Part shown: piece after piece, positions 11,957-23,443 of the stretch
Layout: each line of letters begins with the position of its first letter
Numbering within the stretch: the first letter of the stretch is position 1
DNA from: Ecdyonurus torrentis
Lineage: Eukaryota; Arthropoda; Insecta; Ephemeroptera; Heptageniidae
Assembly (NCBI GenBank): GCA_949318235.1
Contig: OX439131.1
Coordinates: 2,993,464 to 3,057,463 of the forward strand
Reading direction: 5' to 3'
Length of the DNA stretch: 64,000 bases
Notes under the pieces: model-generated
The model's database searches: none
What the model saw: the letters and a program-made list of their open reading frames with translations, nothing else
What the model was told of the DNA's origin: nothing
Made by a program: the position numbers and the translations under genes

Positions 11957-12496
11957 CATTGACATGACACTGACATGCAAGAATGCTCCGCACACGGTCG
12001 CAAGTTTGCCGCATCGCGTCATTGCTGCCTTTAGTACGCCCACCTCGCATAATATTTTATGCACATGATAATAACTATATATATATTTTATATACATACT
12101 TGAGTATAGTCAAGAATATTATAATGTATGAAGCTAATGTCAAATATTGATTTCACATCTCTATATATGTACAAGATTCAAAATCCCTTTTCAATAACTT
12201 TTTACTCCAAACTTATGCCATATTTTCTTATACTTTCAAGCTTATTGCTTTTTATAACGTAAAAATATGAAAATGGTTTATTTTTAATACACAAAATAGT
12301 GCTATACATCAAAAGTTTCAAATTTTGGTGTTATTATCAGGAAAAAATAGTAAGTTTATTTGCTTTAAGAAATTGCATCTTATAGTAAAAGAAGTTCGTG
12401 TATTTTGTAGAATTTAAAAGAATTTTAAACAGCATTTTCAGTGACAACATTTTATCAGAGGTTTGAAGCTGGGCCCAAAATAAATACGTATACTAA

Positions 12497-12664
12497 TTAT
12501 GCTAGCCCATATTAAAGGTTCAATAAATCATAATCTATGCTATAAATAACTATGATACAAAAGCATAAATATTATGTTGTAAAGGATAATTATTTATTCT
12601 GTTCCAATTTAGCATAATTTATTCTATAATGCAGCATAAATTACATAATTCATTCTTTCCGTGC
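12497..12664 (-). mobile_element. GCATAA-rich short element F2
   Basis: On the minus strand it begins GCACGGAAAGAATGAATTAT and continues GTAATTTATGCTG, matching the start of F1 (53919). The interior repeats the hexamer GCATAA/TTATGC several times. The far end is not defined. The shared CACGGAAA terminus suggests the same transposase group as E1. Confidence 0.5.
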
Positions 12665-12912
12665 GTATATAGGTTTCAAAAATAAAATAAAAATCCGATA
12701 GAATATACACACAGTGCATACATAGCACTTAAAATTTATATTTTATTTAGCTATAAGAATTGAAAGAGAGATGGTCATTTAGGTCATGTCGTCGTTTTAA
12801 GAAGTCACTATAAATCTTGCCGTCATCTTCTCTCTTGTGAGTCGAGGAAAAGGTTTTTCGTCGCTTGTTTCACTCTTTCGGCGTCAGTCTAGCCATAGCT
12901 TCTCTTTGCATT

Positions 12913-12914
<2 letters not shown>

Positions 12915-12951
<37 letters not shown>
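12915..12951. repeat. (CT)n array, 37 bp
   Basis: Perfect array; the open frame across it starts on GTG and is driven by the repeat. Confidence 0.97.
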
Positions 12952-12952
<1 letters not shown>

Positions 12953-13208
12953 AAACATTAACATAGCCAGTCCTCAAGATAAGCTTACATTACTGAACAC
13001 AAAACTTCACTGCAAAAGCTTTCTTTTTGCGCTACTAAATTCCACCATGCACACTCATATTATATACAAAAAAAAAATACTTTTATATAAAATTTAAAAA
13101 ATGTTTTTATCCATATAAGGCAATATAATTGATTTTGAAAATACAGTTTAATGTTTTATATATAATTAATTCAAACATAATTAAAACTTGATATACTTGA
13201 AATGCAGT

Positions 13209-13210
<2 letters not shown>

Positions 13211-13243
<33 letters not shown>
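13211..13243. repeat. (TA)n array
   Basis: Perfect dinucleotide array. Confidence 0.97.
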
Positions 13244-13245
<2 letters not shown>

Positions 13246-13726
13246 CACGTTTGTTAAAACTTTCAGTTGGTAATTTTAAATGAATGTTTACTTTGATAGA
13301 AAGTTTAATTATTTTTTCTTTCTCTATATATACGATTGATGTTATAAATCTTTGGTGATTATCATATACTACAGGTCTTAAATAAATATTTATGTATGTG
13401 TATACACATACAGTATAGTATGAATGAGATGTATGTATAAATTAAAAATTCCAATTTCAATTTTGTTTGAATAACATTTTCACGTATTTGAGTTTAGTTC
13501 AATAATCATGTCATGATGATTTATACGTTGTTTCTGAATGACCCTTGCTTGCTAGCTTGTGTGTACGTGAGTGAGTGAGAGAGTTGAACTAGCTCGCCTT
13601 GCTCTGCTGGTTGTATACTCACAATTTCTGCAGGCGTATTCTTCATAGTTAACAAGTTTCACAAAAACTTTGTTTCCAATTTCTAAAAATAACTTGAATA
13701 TATTTTGTTTGTTTTTTAATGTTACA

Positions 13727-13972
13727 TTTTTTTTTTTTTTTTTTTTTTTTTTAAGTTTAGATGCTAGAAATGTGATTCAATACAATAATAAATCCTATTT
13801 GTATTTTATGAAAAAAAGCGCTGCACATTAATTGGTTCAAATGTTGTATTCTTTAATTTTTTAAACCACCCTCTGTATTAAGCGATAAAGATTGTCCCCA
13901 GCAGCAATGGAAAATTCATACCCTCATTGTCACAAAAGAAACACTTTTTTTTTTTTTTTTTTTTTTTTTTTT
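13727..13972. repeat. Two long poly-T runs
   Basis: T26 (13727-13752) and T28 (13945-13972) about 190 bp apart. Confidence 0.95.
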
Positions 13973-14494
13973 CATAAATCAAAGCTAAACAGGATTTTTT
14001 TCTAAAAGGTAGACTATAATCCTAAATTTATGCTAATAAAAAAAAAGTATAAAATAACCAAATGACATGCTCTGAATCTGCTCCATGGGGTTTAGTTGAC
14101 TATTATTATCTTTGTTTATTTATATTTATTTTCTTGACTATTATTTTTTTCTATAATATTTCATAAATACGTAGAGTGTCAATGTCTGTTATTCAGTATA
14201 ACATTTTAAATTTTACACTTTTGAGTTTATGATTTTAATCGTACATATAAAATTTCAATGTGTAGTTTAAGCCGCAAACTTTATTTTCGACATTTTAGAA
14301 TAGGGTCCAATTTATGTTCTGTGTACTTTGGTGTACACAAAACTTAGTTAAATCTTAACATTATTAGAACTTGCTTTGAATCTAGCAACCTTTTTTTTTT
14401 TAATACTATAATTGGCAAAAAGAGTTGGTACGATACGATCAGATATAGGAACAAATTCACGACCATAACTTTCAGTTATCAGTAAACCCAAGAC

Positions 14495-14498
<4 letters not shown>

Positions 14499-14528
<30 letters not shown>
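14499..14528. repeat. (GA)15 array
   Basis: Perfect array ending GACCGAGACCG. Confidence 0.97.
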
Positions 14529-14532
<4 letters not shown>

Positions 14533-15258
14533 GACCGCACAAAAAAAAAGTTGGATCAGAACCAAAATTTTGATGTAAAACGTTACTGAATTCCGACTAT
14601 CATGTAAAACCAATGACCGTCTAATTTAATTTGTGCTCCATTAAATCCTATCATGATCGCATTTTTTCTTAATGCTATATAACTTTGACATTAAATAATT
14701 TTTCAAGCAATTTAAAGAAAGGTCAATGTTGTATAATATACTCTATAATATAATTTATTGTATAATATTATTTACTATTATATAAAAAATGTAAACTAAA
14801 ATACATTCAAAATTCCAAAATGCTAATTCTATGTCACTCACTTTGCATTCCAAATTCTTACATATATAAAATATTTATATTTCCCTTTAAGTTTAATTGC
14901 TTTGAATGATAAAAGTGCGTATACAGTTTGCCCAGGGCCGCGGTATATATCAGTCCTTTTAACATTTCGAGGACCGGTTCTAAATCTCTCGACCGACGTT
15001 CAAGCCTTAGCGTGTCTTTTATATACAAGCGACAAGTAATCGGACCATTGCAAATATTAATTATAAACTTCTCAAGCCCGGAAGCAAGTACGTATGTATG
15101 TATATTATATATTATGTTTGTGTACAGAATATTTTTACGTGAAAATCGTACTGTGAGTTTACCTTGTATGAAAATAAATATATTTATGCTGCATAACTTA
15201 CAGTATTTTTAGCCATTCAAACTTTGTGAGAAACATTCAGTCAATCATCTCTCTTCAT

Positions 15259-15260
<2 letters not shown>

Positions 15261-15307
<47 letters not shown>
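15261..15307. repeat. (TC)n array, 47 bp
   Basis: Perfect dinucleotide array. Confidence 0.97.
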
Positions 15308-15309
<2 letters not shown>

Positions 15310-15730
15310 TAAAACTACTGTACATATACATAAAGATATCGTATATAACCCCACAAGCAAACAGTAATAATAATAATAAAATAAACATCGTAACACAAAT
15401 TTATATAAGAGCCAATTTACATTTGAATAAAAAAGATTTTTTTTTCCCTATCTTAAAAGCAATTGATATTTATTACAATATTTGTTTATGCAAATTACAA
15501 AGCTCAAAACATGTATTATTTTTTTTCTCAAATGAATGTTATTATTATTATATTTTTTTATTGTAAGTAATATTTTATTATTACTATACATCTTTTTCTC
15601 TCATTATAAAATTTGTATACTGTGTATATAAAAAGAAATATTGTTCTAATAAAAAAGAAAATATGAGAGTGGGTGGATGGATGGATGAGGTATCGCAGAT
15701 CACAGCTGGGGCTGGTACATCGATCACGAA

Positions 15731-15732
<2 letters not shown>

Positions 15733-15770
<38 letters not shown>
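15733..15770. repeat. (AG)19 array
   Basis: Perfect array preceded by GGATGGATGGATG (15672-15687). Confidence 0.97.
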
Positions 15771-15771
<1 letters not shown>

Positions 15772-16244
15772 ATTATACATTCATATATTGTTTCATTCTG
15801 TGTAAACCGCCCGCCGTGAAAGATAGAAAAAAAAATCAATTTCTTCCTTTTTTTTTATCAAATACCATGATTTATTTTTACTATATAAAAAATTGTAAAT
15901 TATTTTTTATTCACTTCTCCCTACCCCCTAGTACCTTGTGATGTGAACACAAAAGGAAAACCGCACAAATTTGAAATAAATATAGCGCAGGATAAAGTGA
16001 GAAGAAGGACGGAAACAAAAATTACAGCTTCCTGAATCAACGCTCTTGCATTCACGCAACATTAAAATTTTCACTCTAATAAATTGAGACATTTTTCAAC
16101 AAAAATTGTATTTTTTTTTTTTTTTTCAATCAAATGTATAACAATTTTTCAATGAATATAAGACTAAAAGTGTGTATCACGTTTAATTATTCAATGCTTT
16201 TTTGTGTGTATTTGCAAAAAGAGCGAAATAGAGTAGGATTTGAG

Positions 16245-16248
<4 letters not shown>

Positions 16249-16306
<58 letters not shown>
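16249..16306. repeat. (GA)29 array
   Basis: Perfect 58-bp array. Confidence 0.97.
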
Positions 16307-16309
<3 letters not shown>

Positions 16310-17040
16310 AATTTTTATGACAAGTTATTTCAAAATATTAATTTATGGAAAAGGATCGTTTGATGTATTAAATTATTCATTATTAGAATTAAATTCAAAT
16401 TTTGCTATTATTATTTTTACTCTGATGTTAAAGATTCATTATTATTGTTCTGCAAAGTTTTGTGTCTAACAGTGTTACTGAGTTTGTGATAGTTAAAAAC
16501 TTGGTTAAAACTATGACTTCTCAACCTCAGAAAAGCAGCAATTACTTACTGTCTACTGTGATTAAATATTTATATGATTGATTGCAGAAAGTATTGTAAG
16601 CAATATGATATGTGTAAGTTACGCGTGCGTGCACGTTCGCTTTGCACCGTACAGTACGTGAGATGTAAGCTAGTATACCTACCTCGGCACATGGCTGCGA
16701 GATCTTGAAGTGCGTGTAGTTTTTACCTAGCCATGATTCGTTACTTTAATAAACTAATGTAAGACATCCACAGAGCTGGACTGTGAACACAACCGCACAT
16801 CTCATCAGCAAATTGAAGGAACATAGTTCAGTTTTGTTTCCAATATTCTTGTAATATAACTTACGTAGCTTGTGTGAATGATTTACTATATAGCTGTTTG
16901 AATAGGAAATAATGAGAGCTCCTTGAAAGCCATAGACCACATGAAACACATTTTGTGTTTTTAACACTAAATGTTAATGTAAATGTAGCCCCACAAGAGA
17001 GCGTGAAAATACTGTACAGTATGCTATTTGCGTGACAATT

Positions 17041-17064
17041 CCTGTTTCTGACGTCAGAAACAGG
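17041..17064. repeat. Perfect 24-bp palindrome centred on TGACGTCA in A2
   Basis: CCTGTTTCTGAC is followed by its exact reverse complement. In A1 and A4 the corresponding palindrome has a single mismatched pair (CATGTTTCTGACGTCATAAACATG pattern) and in A3 it is more decayed. Confidence 0.95.
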
Positions 17065-17224
17065 CAAAAATTAGTATAAAAATGTTCTGCAGGTTGCATA
17101 AAATGTAATTTTCTGATCACTGCTGCGACGTTACAGTTCGTTGGGTTTTGATCCAAACTAATATATTAGTATGTAAGTCTCACCAAGTGTTTTGTGATAT
17201 AAATGCTTATAAATGTTTTCTCAT

Positions 17225-17233
17225 AGGCTGTTC
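17225..17233. repeat. Target-site duplication, left copy (AGGCTGTTC)
   Basis: This 9-base direct repeat is identical to 18354-18362 and flanks the inverted repeats of N1. Confidence 0.85.
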
Positions 17234-17759
17234 CAATGTCCCTTACATGTCTTCCAACTCTAGCCACAATTTTTAGACAAGAGTTTTAAGAATCGATGCT
17301 AGCGCACGGATGGCAGCAAAATGAACTACTAAGCCAAAGTAACGCAAAGCTACGTATTTCAGGTTAGCAATGCATCTTTTAGTGACGTCACACTCACATA
17401 TGCGTAATATGCGTAATGTTTGTGTGTGAATCTTAAACCTTGGAAAGTAATTATATGAAGAGTTGTGCAAATTTTAAGGGAAATAAGTTAAAATAATAAA
17501 TAAATTAATTTTCAAGGGAATAATTTAAGCCTTTAAAATATTTCTTTTTGTCATTTGTGCTCCTTGCTCTTGTTATGAATAGAAAATCAACTTCCCAACA
17601 CATTTTTGTGTCCGGAAAGGGTTGGGAAAGCTTTGGGAAAGGAGGCGCTAATTTGCATTCGTAATTTGCATGAAAAAAATTATTTTTTGTGTTAGTTTAT
17701 TGCTTTATTGATTTCTATATATACATAACAGAAAAATTATGTAAAAAGGGTTTAAAAAA

Positions 17760-17834
17760 TTACCATGGTGGGATTCGAACCCAGGACCCTGCGAGTAGAA
17801 GTACTCGCTTTAACCAATTCTGCCATCAAAGCTC
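17760..17834 (-). tRNA. tRNA-like Pol III unit, tRNA-derived and probably non-functional as a tRNA
   Basis: On the minus strand the sequence has a box A match (TGGCAGAATTGG) and a perfect box B (GGTTCGAATCC) at tRNA-like spacing, then a T6 terminator (near 17751-17756). The T arm pairs at four of five positions (TGGG/CCCA). The anticodon-arm region GCGAG...CTCGC encloses an 8-base loop containing CTTCTA, which recalls tRNA-Arg(UCU). The expected 7-bp acceptor stem does not pair (GCTTTGA against CATGGTA) and the D stem is poor. I read it as a tRNA-derived sequence with an intact-looking Pol III promoter, not a working tRNA. It lies inside the 17234-18353 transposon. Confidence 0.6.
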
Positions 17835-18271
17835 TTAAGAAATGAAGCTGTAAAATTAAAACATTAATTTATCTTTTTATTTACAATTTATCATCGTTTG
17901 CATCCATTTTAAGAAATAAACAATAAATAGGATATTTATATAATTAGCATTTATAATTAATAAATAAGGTAAAATTTTAATTAAAAAAATGAATAATTTT
18001 TACACAAAAATTGGAATATTTTTAATTTTTGTGCCAAATAAAATTTTGGGCAATGTCAAGGAAAGGTTTCGGCATTTCCCAATCTTTGCCCAAAGATTGC
18101 CGAGTTCCCACGGAAAACTTTCTGGTACCTGGGGTATTTTGTTTTGTATACAAGTACTCCAAAGTGCCCTTTTTTCCTTTAAACCTGTTTAAAACTTCGC
18201 GGATATAATACGATAAATCCTAGTAGCTAGTAGTTATTTTGGCTGCCGGTGGCGCGCTGCTATAGTAGTTT

Positions 18272-18283
18272 TGCGCATGCGCA
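18272..18283. promoter_or_regulatory. NRF1-type palindrome TGCGCATGCGCA
   Basis: The site is a perfect match to the known NRF1 palindrome (YGCGCAYGCGCR), inside the right part of N1 and next to a CpG-rich stretch (18238-18285). Binding is inferred from the motif only. Confidence 0.45.
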
Positions 18284-18353
18284 GATAACGTTTTCTTGTC
18301 CAAAATTGTCGACAAATTTTATACAGGAGTCGGATGACATGTAAGGGACATTG

Positions 18354-18362
18354 AGGCTGTTC
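18354..18362. repeat. Target-site duplication, right copy (AGGCTGTTC)
   Basis: This copy is identical to 17225-17233 and lies within the interrupted right end of MITE A2. Confidence 0.85.
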
Positions 18363-19541
18363 TTTTAATACACGGTTATGAATTATAAAAGTAATAATAA
18401 TAATGCTAGTCTAATATCAGCAAAATTTATTCACAACAGCATAATTATTGCTATATATAGTGATATTAATGTACTGTATATAATATTATAATTATTTATA
18501 CATTTCCAAAGTAGCAACATTTATGGCATGCTATAGTATATATAATATATTATGACAAATTAGGTGTAATAAAAAATGATAGACACCGACAGATATTGAC
18601 AATTAACTTAAAGTTAATTTAAACTTGTGTGTTGATAGATGTAGTGCAATAAATAAACAAGATGTTAATTTGATATTATGCACAAGTATTTGTTTGTACT
18701 ATAAAAATCATTTGCTTTGAGTACTCATTGCGAAATCACACCATAAAGGAAATGAAAAGACTTAAAATGAACGTATACGTTATTGGAAAGTTCTAAATCA
18801 CTCTGAAATCAAATATTAACTCTTTAACGCACAAATGATTACAGTATAGCGCACATAGAGAGCACCTATCTAATGCATTGATTGTGTATCAAAGCATGAG
18901 TGTATTTTTACTAAATATTCTATTGAGTGGTTGAGGCAAGTATCATGAGTATTGAGTACCAATACTACCAATGATACTTACGCACTACAGTATATCTAAA
19001 TAATAGTGTATGCTCTCAATCCATTTTACCATTAGACGGTACCCTGCCCCTGCACTGCATGGTGGTGCTTTTTTTTTATTTTTATTATTATTTTTTTTTT
19101 AGTATTGAATTTTGATAGTTTAGGTACTCTCTTGCTTTAGAGTAATTTGATATATAAACACAAATTTTAAGAGACACTGTATATATGAAATGATTAGTAC
19201 GAGTATCATTTTTAAACTATAATACCATAATATAGTCTCTACATCACTTCGTTTTCTTAGTATACTTTTTATGTATTGTTAATGAGAAATAAACAACAAT
19301 AAACTAAATCCAACTTACAAGGGTTATTATAATATAGTCACATATGTATGTACTGTACGTATGCCGAAAGTTGACGTAAATATAACGTGTAGTTGATATT
19401 GATGTATAAATTTTAGTGTTTAAATATGCAAATGATGCTGACACTCGGTGTATTGTTATATTATGTAGTACTATAAGCACAGATGTGAAGTGTATACTTG
19501 TGGCTGTCTGGTGGTCACTCACTCGGTGTCTACAAGAACAA

Positions 19542-19565
19542 AGGTCATTCAGAGGTCATAGGTCA
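19542..19565 (+). promoter_or_regulatory. Composite nuclear-receptor site: DR5 plus DR1
   Basis: Three perfect AGGTCA half-sites lie in a row: AGGTCA-TTCAG-AGGTCA-T-AGGTCA. The first pair is a DR5, the classic RAR/RXR spacing, and the second pair a DR1 (RXR, HNF4, COUP-TF type). Half-sites are seen directly; receptor binding is inference from the known spacing rule. Confidence 0.5.
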
Positions 19566-20007
19566 GACCACCTCAGCTGATGATGCTAAATATAATAACT
19601 CGATGTGCAAATTCATGTTAAGAAACTGCACATTTCTCACGCTTATGTATATAGCAATATGTATACCCCCCATACACTAAGACGTAATTTTTAACTGAAT
19701 CTTATTCATATTTTAAATATTATTATCTCAAAATAGTAAATATTTATTTGTATACGAAAAGAAGTAATTGAAAAGTTAATTAAATATGGTTCTTCAACTA
19801 TTTGTACGATGTACAGCAAATGTAATTAAGAAATAGAGCTCCACTGCAACGTCACTTATATGTTTTACAACTTAGTAAAGCAGCAAACTTCCTACAACAT
19901 ACAACAATATAAATATTGTGTTGTAGAAACGTATTTATGTAATGTGTTTTATCATAAATGAATACATAATGATTCATTACTTACTCTCTTCATAATAGGC
20001 GTCCATT

Positions 20008-20348
20008 TTAAAGCCATAGACCACATAAAACAACATGTGCTTTTAAATGAATAAACACATAATGGGATCTTCAAAACTGATGACAATTTTTACCAGAATG
20101 TTAATGTAGCCCCACGAGAGAGCGTAAAAATACTGTAAAATATGCAATTTGCATGAAAATTCATGTTTATGACTTCAGAAACATGCAAAAATTAGTATGA
20201 AAAAGTTGTGCGGGTTGCATAAATTGAATTTTCTGATCACTGCTACGGGGCTACTGTTGAGTATTGAGACCAATTAATGTTATTTATGTAAATCCTATCA
20301 AGTGTTTTGTGATATAAATGCTTATGTTTTTCTCTGGTCTATTCCTTA
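20008..20348 (-). mobile_element. MITE family A, copy A3
   Basis: This is a full-length copy bounded by TTAA at 20008-20011 and 20345-20348. The ends are TTAAAGCCATAGACCAC and GGTCTATTCCTTAA, giving a short imperfect terminal inverted repeat. The central palindrome has decayed (TGACTTCA at 20170-20177). No coding capacity is seen. Confidence 0.88.
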
Positions 20349-20415
20349 AAGAATTTTGGAGCTTCAGTTTTTAGAAAATTTAATTGAACAATGATCATGA
20401 CGTAGGATACTGTAT

Positions 20416-20437
20416 ATCAAGGTTTATAAACCTTGAT
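20416..20437. repeat. Perfect 22-bp palindrome
   Basis: ATCAAGGTTTA is followed by its exact reverse complement, 68 bp downstream of MITE A3. Confidence 0.95.
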
Positions 20438-20857
20438 GATATATCATGTTTATTCTACGAGTATAATATAAAATACTTTAATAAAATTTAATCTCCTTTT
20501 GAAATTGTATTTGTAAAGTAAATTTATATGCTAGGTTAATTATTGATTCAATCAATCATTCAGTTGTCATTGTGGTGTTTTGTTTTGTTTGATCGTCAAA
20601 AACACGCATGAAATTCAAGAATCCTGCACGATATTGTTTATCCTGACTCAAGTGAGTTAATATTATGATCTTTCTAGATTGTCATATGGTGTCTCTCATC
20701 ATCTATTGCCTTATGTAGTAATTATTACACTGTACGCCACTTTCTGGGCGATGTATTTTAGAGGGAGTAACTGTTGAATTAAGTCAAATTTTACATATTA
20801 AATTGAAAACGAATTTTAACATTATTATAAAAATATACTGACATGTTCGCATTGATT

Positions 20858-20878
20858 CCCCCCCCCCCCCCCCCCCCC
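20858..20878. repeat. Poly-C run (21)
   Basis: The longest G/C homopolymer in the window; others are G12 at 40122-40133 and G10 near 28147. Confidence 0.95.
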
Positions 20879-20980
20879 AGTTAAATCAAACTTAAAGAGT
20901 TTGAAATTCTATCTAACGTGAAGAGAAATAATTTTCGTCTCTTTTCTCTTCATGGCATCTGCATAATGAGAAACTAAGTG

Positions 20981-20982
<2 letters not shown>

Positions 20983-21051
<69 letters not shown>

Positions 21052-21069
21052 GTACTACACCAGCTATGC

Positions 21070-21108
<39 letters not shown>

Positions 21109-21223
21109 GCAGCTAGAGTGTTACACCACATTAAGTACACTGCACAAGCTGACCATATAAAATTACATAAATCCCAAGACTACATCAACTCTACTCTACA
21201 TGTATGTACTGTAAAGTACAGTA

Positions 21224-21265
<42 letters not shown>
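20983..21265. repeat. Inverted (TC)n - (GA)n - (TC)n cluster
   Basis: TC array 20983-21051, then an 18-bp spacer, GA array 21070-21109, a 117-bp spacer and TC array 21227-21265. The first two arrays are complementary and can fold into a hairpin of up to about 40 bp. Confidence 0.95.
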
Positions 21266-21267
<2 letters not shown>

Positions 21268-23311
21268 AATATAAAGAAGACTATACGTAATACTACATAC
21301 ATGTATAATACTCCACAATGTTATACTTTTTACATCATCAAATTTAAACGTATAATAAAATTAAAATGTAACTTGGTAATGTAACTTATACAAAGTAATG
21401 TTACGAACACAGAGCTTTATGAAAACGTTGTAACAGTCAAGTTATAAACTTTCAAATTCTTGAATGTTTTTTGTAATATAACTTTAAAAATGTCTTTATG
21501 TATATAGGAGTCTTTTATGTTATTTTGATTAATAAAACGTAATGGCACGTAATATTTAAAGGATTTCAATTCAAGCTCTTTAATTAAAACAAAAAACAGA
21601 AAGAGCTAAAAATCCAGTTACTTCATTTTTCAAATTGGTTGCAATACAATGTCAAGATCGAAATTATTAATCAAAGACTAATTTGATAAATAACTTTATT
21701 TTTTATTAAGCACGAGTGCATATGGTTCATGAATGTCCTTTATTACAGTGTATTGAGTATGATAATTGATAATACTCGTATGACCACTGAAAAATTTATA
21801 TTAATTTTTAAAATTGTTTATAAAGTTGGAAGAAAGAAACAATTGAGTTGCAAGTTTTCTTTTTTATTTCTTTTTTTTTTTTTTTTTTTTTTTCTGAAAT
21901 AGGTTTTTGCAACAATTTTACTATTTTTAACGTAATTTTGAAAATGGAAATTGTTCATACTATTGACTTATGAACTATGATAGAAATATACCAAACCATA
22001 GTATAAGTAATAGCAGAAATGTTTATCTTCTGTCTTTTTGAAACTTTGAAAAATAATTAAAAACACTTCCAGTATACTCCAAAAAGCCTGGGAAAAAAAG
22101 CACCTTAATTGATAAAAAAAAAATCAGAAATTTTGAAATGTTATTTATAAATCTTATATATTTGGGGAGGATATTTTGTTTCTGAATACTTGATTCTTGT
22201 TCACGGTACTTCTTACTATAGAAGCTAGGGATTACAAAAATACTGTGGCGCGTGTTCTTTTTAATTTGACATATTTGAAAGCTGATATGAGATTGTCCCT
22301 ATAATATACTCGTTGTTCTCCTTTGCGTTAACAAATCCCTTTAAATTAAATTCTTTCACTCGAGTGAAGTGACGACTCCAAATTTAGGATTTTATGACAA
22401 GTTTTAAATTAACAAAACTAAGGTTTGAATACCATTAACTTTAAAAAAAAACTTTTTTTTTTTAAATATTTAAATTAAAATATTTTTAAATAATGATAAA
22501 AAAATATATATGCTTTTAGTTTTTGAGATTATTTGTCAATCAGTTGGCTTGAAAATATCGTTAAATTTAAAATTTTGCGAGCCCACTGGCTTCTGATATT
22601 AAAATGTGAAGTGATAAGCTTGATATTAAAATTGCATTAAATTTCTACCAAATTTATTACTTTTTAATTCGCTAATATATATCGATGGTATTTTAAAACC
22701 TTCTATAGATTATCTACGTTTGCCGTTATCATGGCTCAATTTATTTTTATGTGTAACAGTTACGGTCTTTAAAATATTTTCATTCATTGGCAAACCTTAT
22801 CGACACCCAGTATAATACAACAAATACGCTTAATTGAAATGTACAATTAATTGAAATATACAAATTGTTACAAAATTGAATGTATTAAAAGACAAATTTC
22901 TACTTGTGTATAAATATAATTGTTGATTCAACATTTTTCATGACTAATAAATTTACGTACTTTTTTTAAATTAAAATAATTTTTTTAACAATTGTATACG
23001 ACATTTCTGATTACATTTCAATTAATCACTTAATTCTCATCAAATTTTTTCCGATTACCAATAATAATCATACTTTTAGACAAATTAAATAAGCAATAGA
23101 GCTGAAATCAAGTAAATTAAAAAAAAAAGGTAGAAAATGTAAGCAATCACTCATGAAGAGATTTTATTATACCGAGCTTAACCTGATTTAGATGTGATAA
23201 ATTGGATGCACGTAATATTTTGATTAAACTGCGAATTTGTATTTGAATGTATGATGTAAACATGATGACGTGTAGCTCTGTATGGATGACGTCACCTGAT
23301 AAAAGCAATGC

Positions 23312-23353
23312 AGAGAGAGAGAGAGAGAGAAAGCACTTTAATTATACATGCCA

Positions 23354-23385
<32 letters not shown>

Positions 23386-23443
23386 CAGTAGTAGTTCAAA
23401 CATGTGACATAACCCGAACTCCTCTCTCTCTCTCTCTCTCTCT
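23312..23443. repeat. Three short arrays: (GA)n, (GA)n, (CT)n
   Basis: GA 23312-23330, GA 23355-23381 and CT 23421-23443 within 132 bp, directly after a TGACGTCA site (23287-23294). Confidence 0.97.

Larger units (their letters stand above)
11957..16922. other. AT-rich, microsatellite-dense stretch
   Basis: Contains element F2 and many arrays listed separately. A CpG-bearing pocket at 14930-15085 (GGGCCGCGG, CTCGACCGACGTTCAAGCC) has an open frame but starts on TTG, so no gene is called. Another pocket is at 16620-16725. Confidence 0.55.
17234..18353. mobile_element. Non-autonomous DNA transposon N1 with 27-bp TIRs, nested in MITE A2
   Basis: The ends at 17234-17260 and 18327-18353 form an inverted repeat (CAATGTCCCTTACATGTC, then WTCCRACTC) with two mismatches in 27 bp. 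Immediately outside both ends is the same 9-mer, AGGCTGTTC (17225-17233 and 18354-18362), a clean target-site duplication. Removing the element restores an ordinary family A end. A 9-bp duplication is typical of Mutator-like elements but also occurs in a few other superfamilies. No transposase is visible: the longest internal frame (17989-18192) has no recognisable domain. The interior contains a tRNA-like unit, a CAATCTTTG..CAAAGATTG inverted repeat near 18080-18098, and an NRF1-type palindrome. Confidence 0.85.
16923..18368 (-). mobile_element. MITE family A, copy A2, split by transposon N1
   Basis: The copy is inverted relative to A1 and A4. The left end is TTGAAAGCCATAGACC (TTAA decayed to TTGA) and the right end is completed after N1 by TTCTTTTAA at 18361-18368. 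The interior matches A3 and A4 (GTAGCCCCACAAGAGAGCGTGAAAAT, split for length; GTGTTTTGTGATATAAATGC). Its central palindrome 17041-17064 is a perfect 24-bp inverted repeat centred on TGACGTCA. N1 inserted after A2, so A2 is the older insertion. Confidence 0.85.

Noticed and set aside
14928..15212. 94-codon + strand frame with a CpG-bearing start
   Set aside because: It starts on TTG, shows no domain and has no supporting splice or promoter signals.
16861..17156. Minus-strand frames near 17 kb as small proteins
   Set aside because: They lie within MITE A2, and related frames appear in the other A copies at 651 and 20008 only in broken form.
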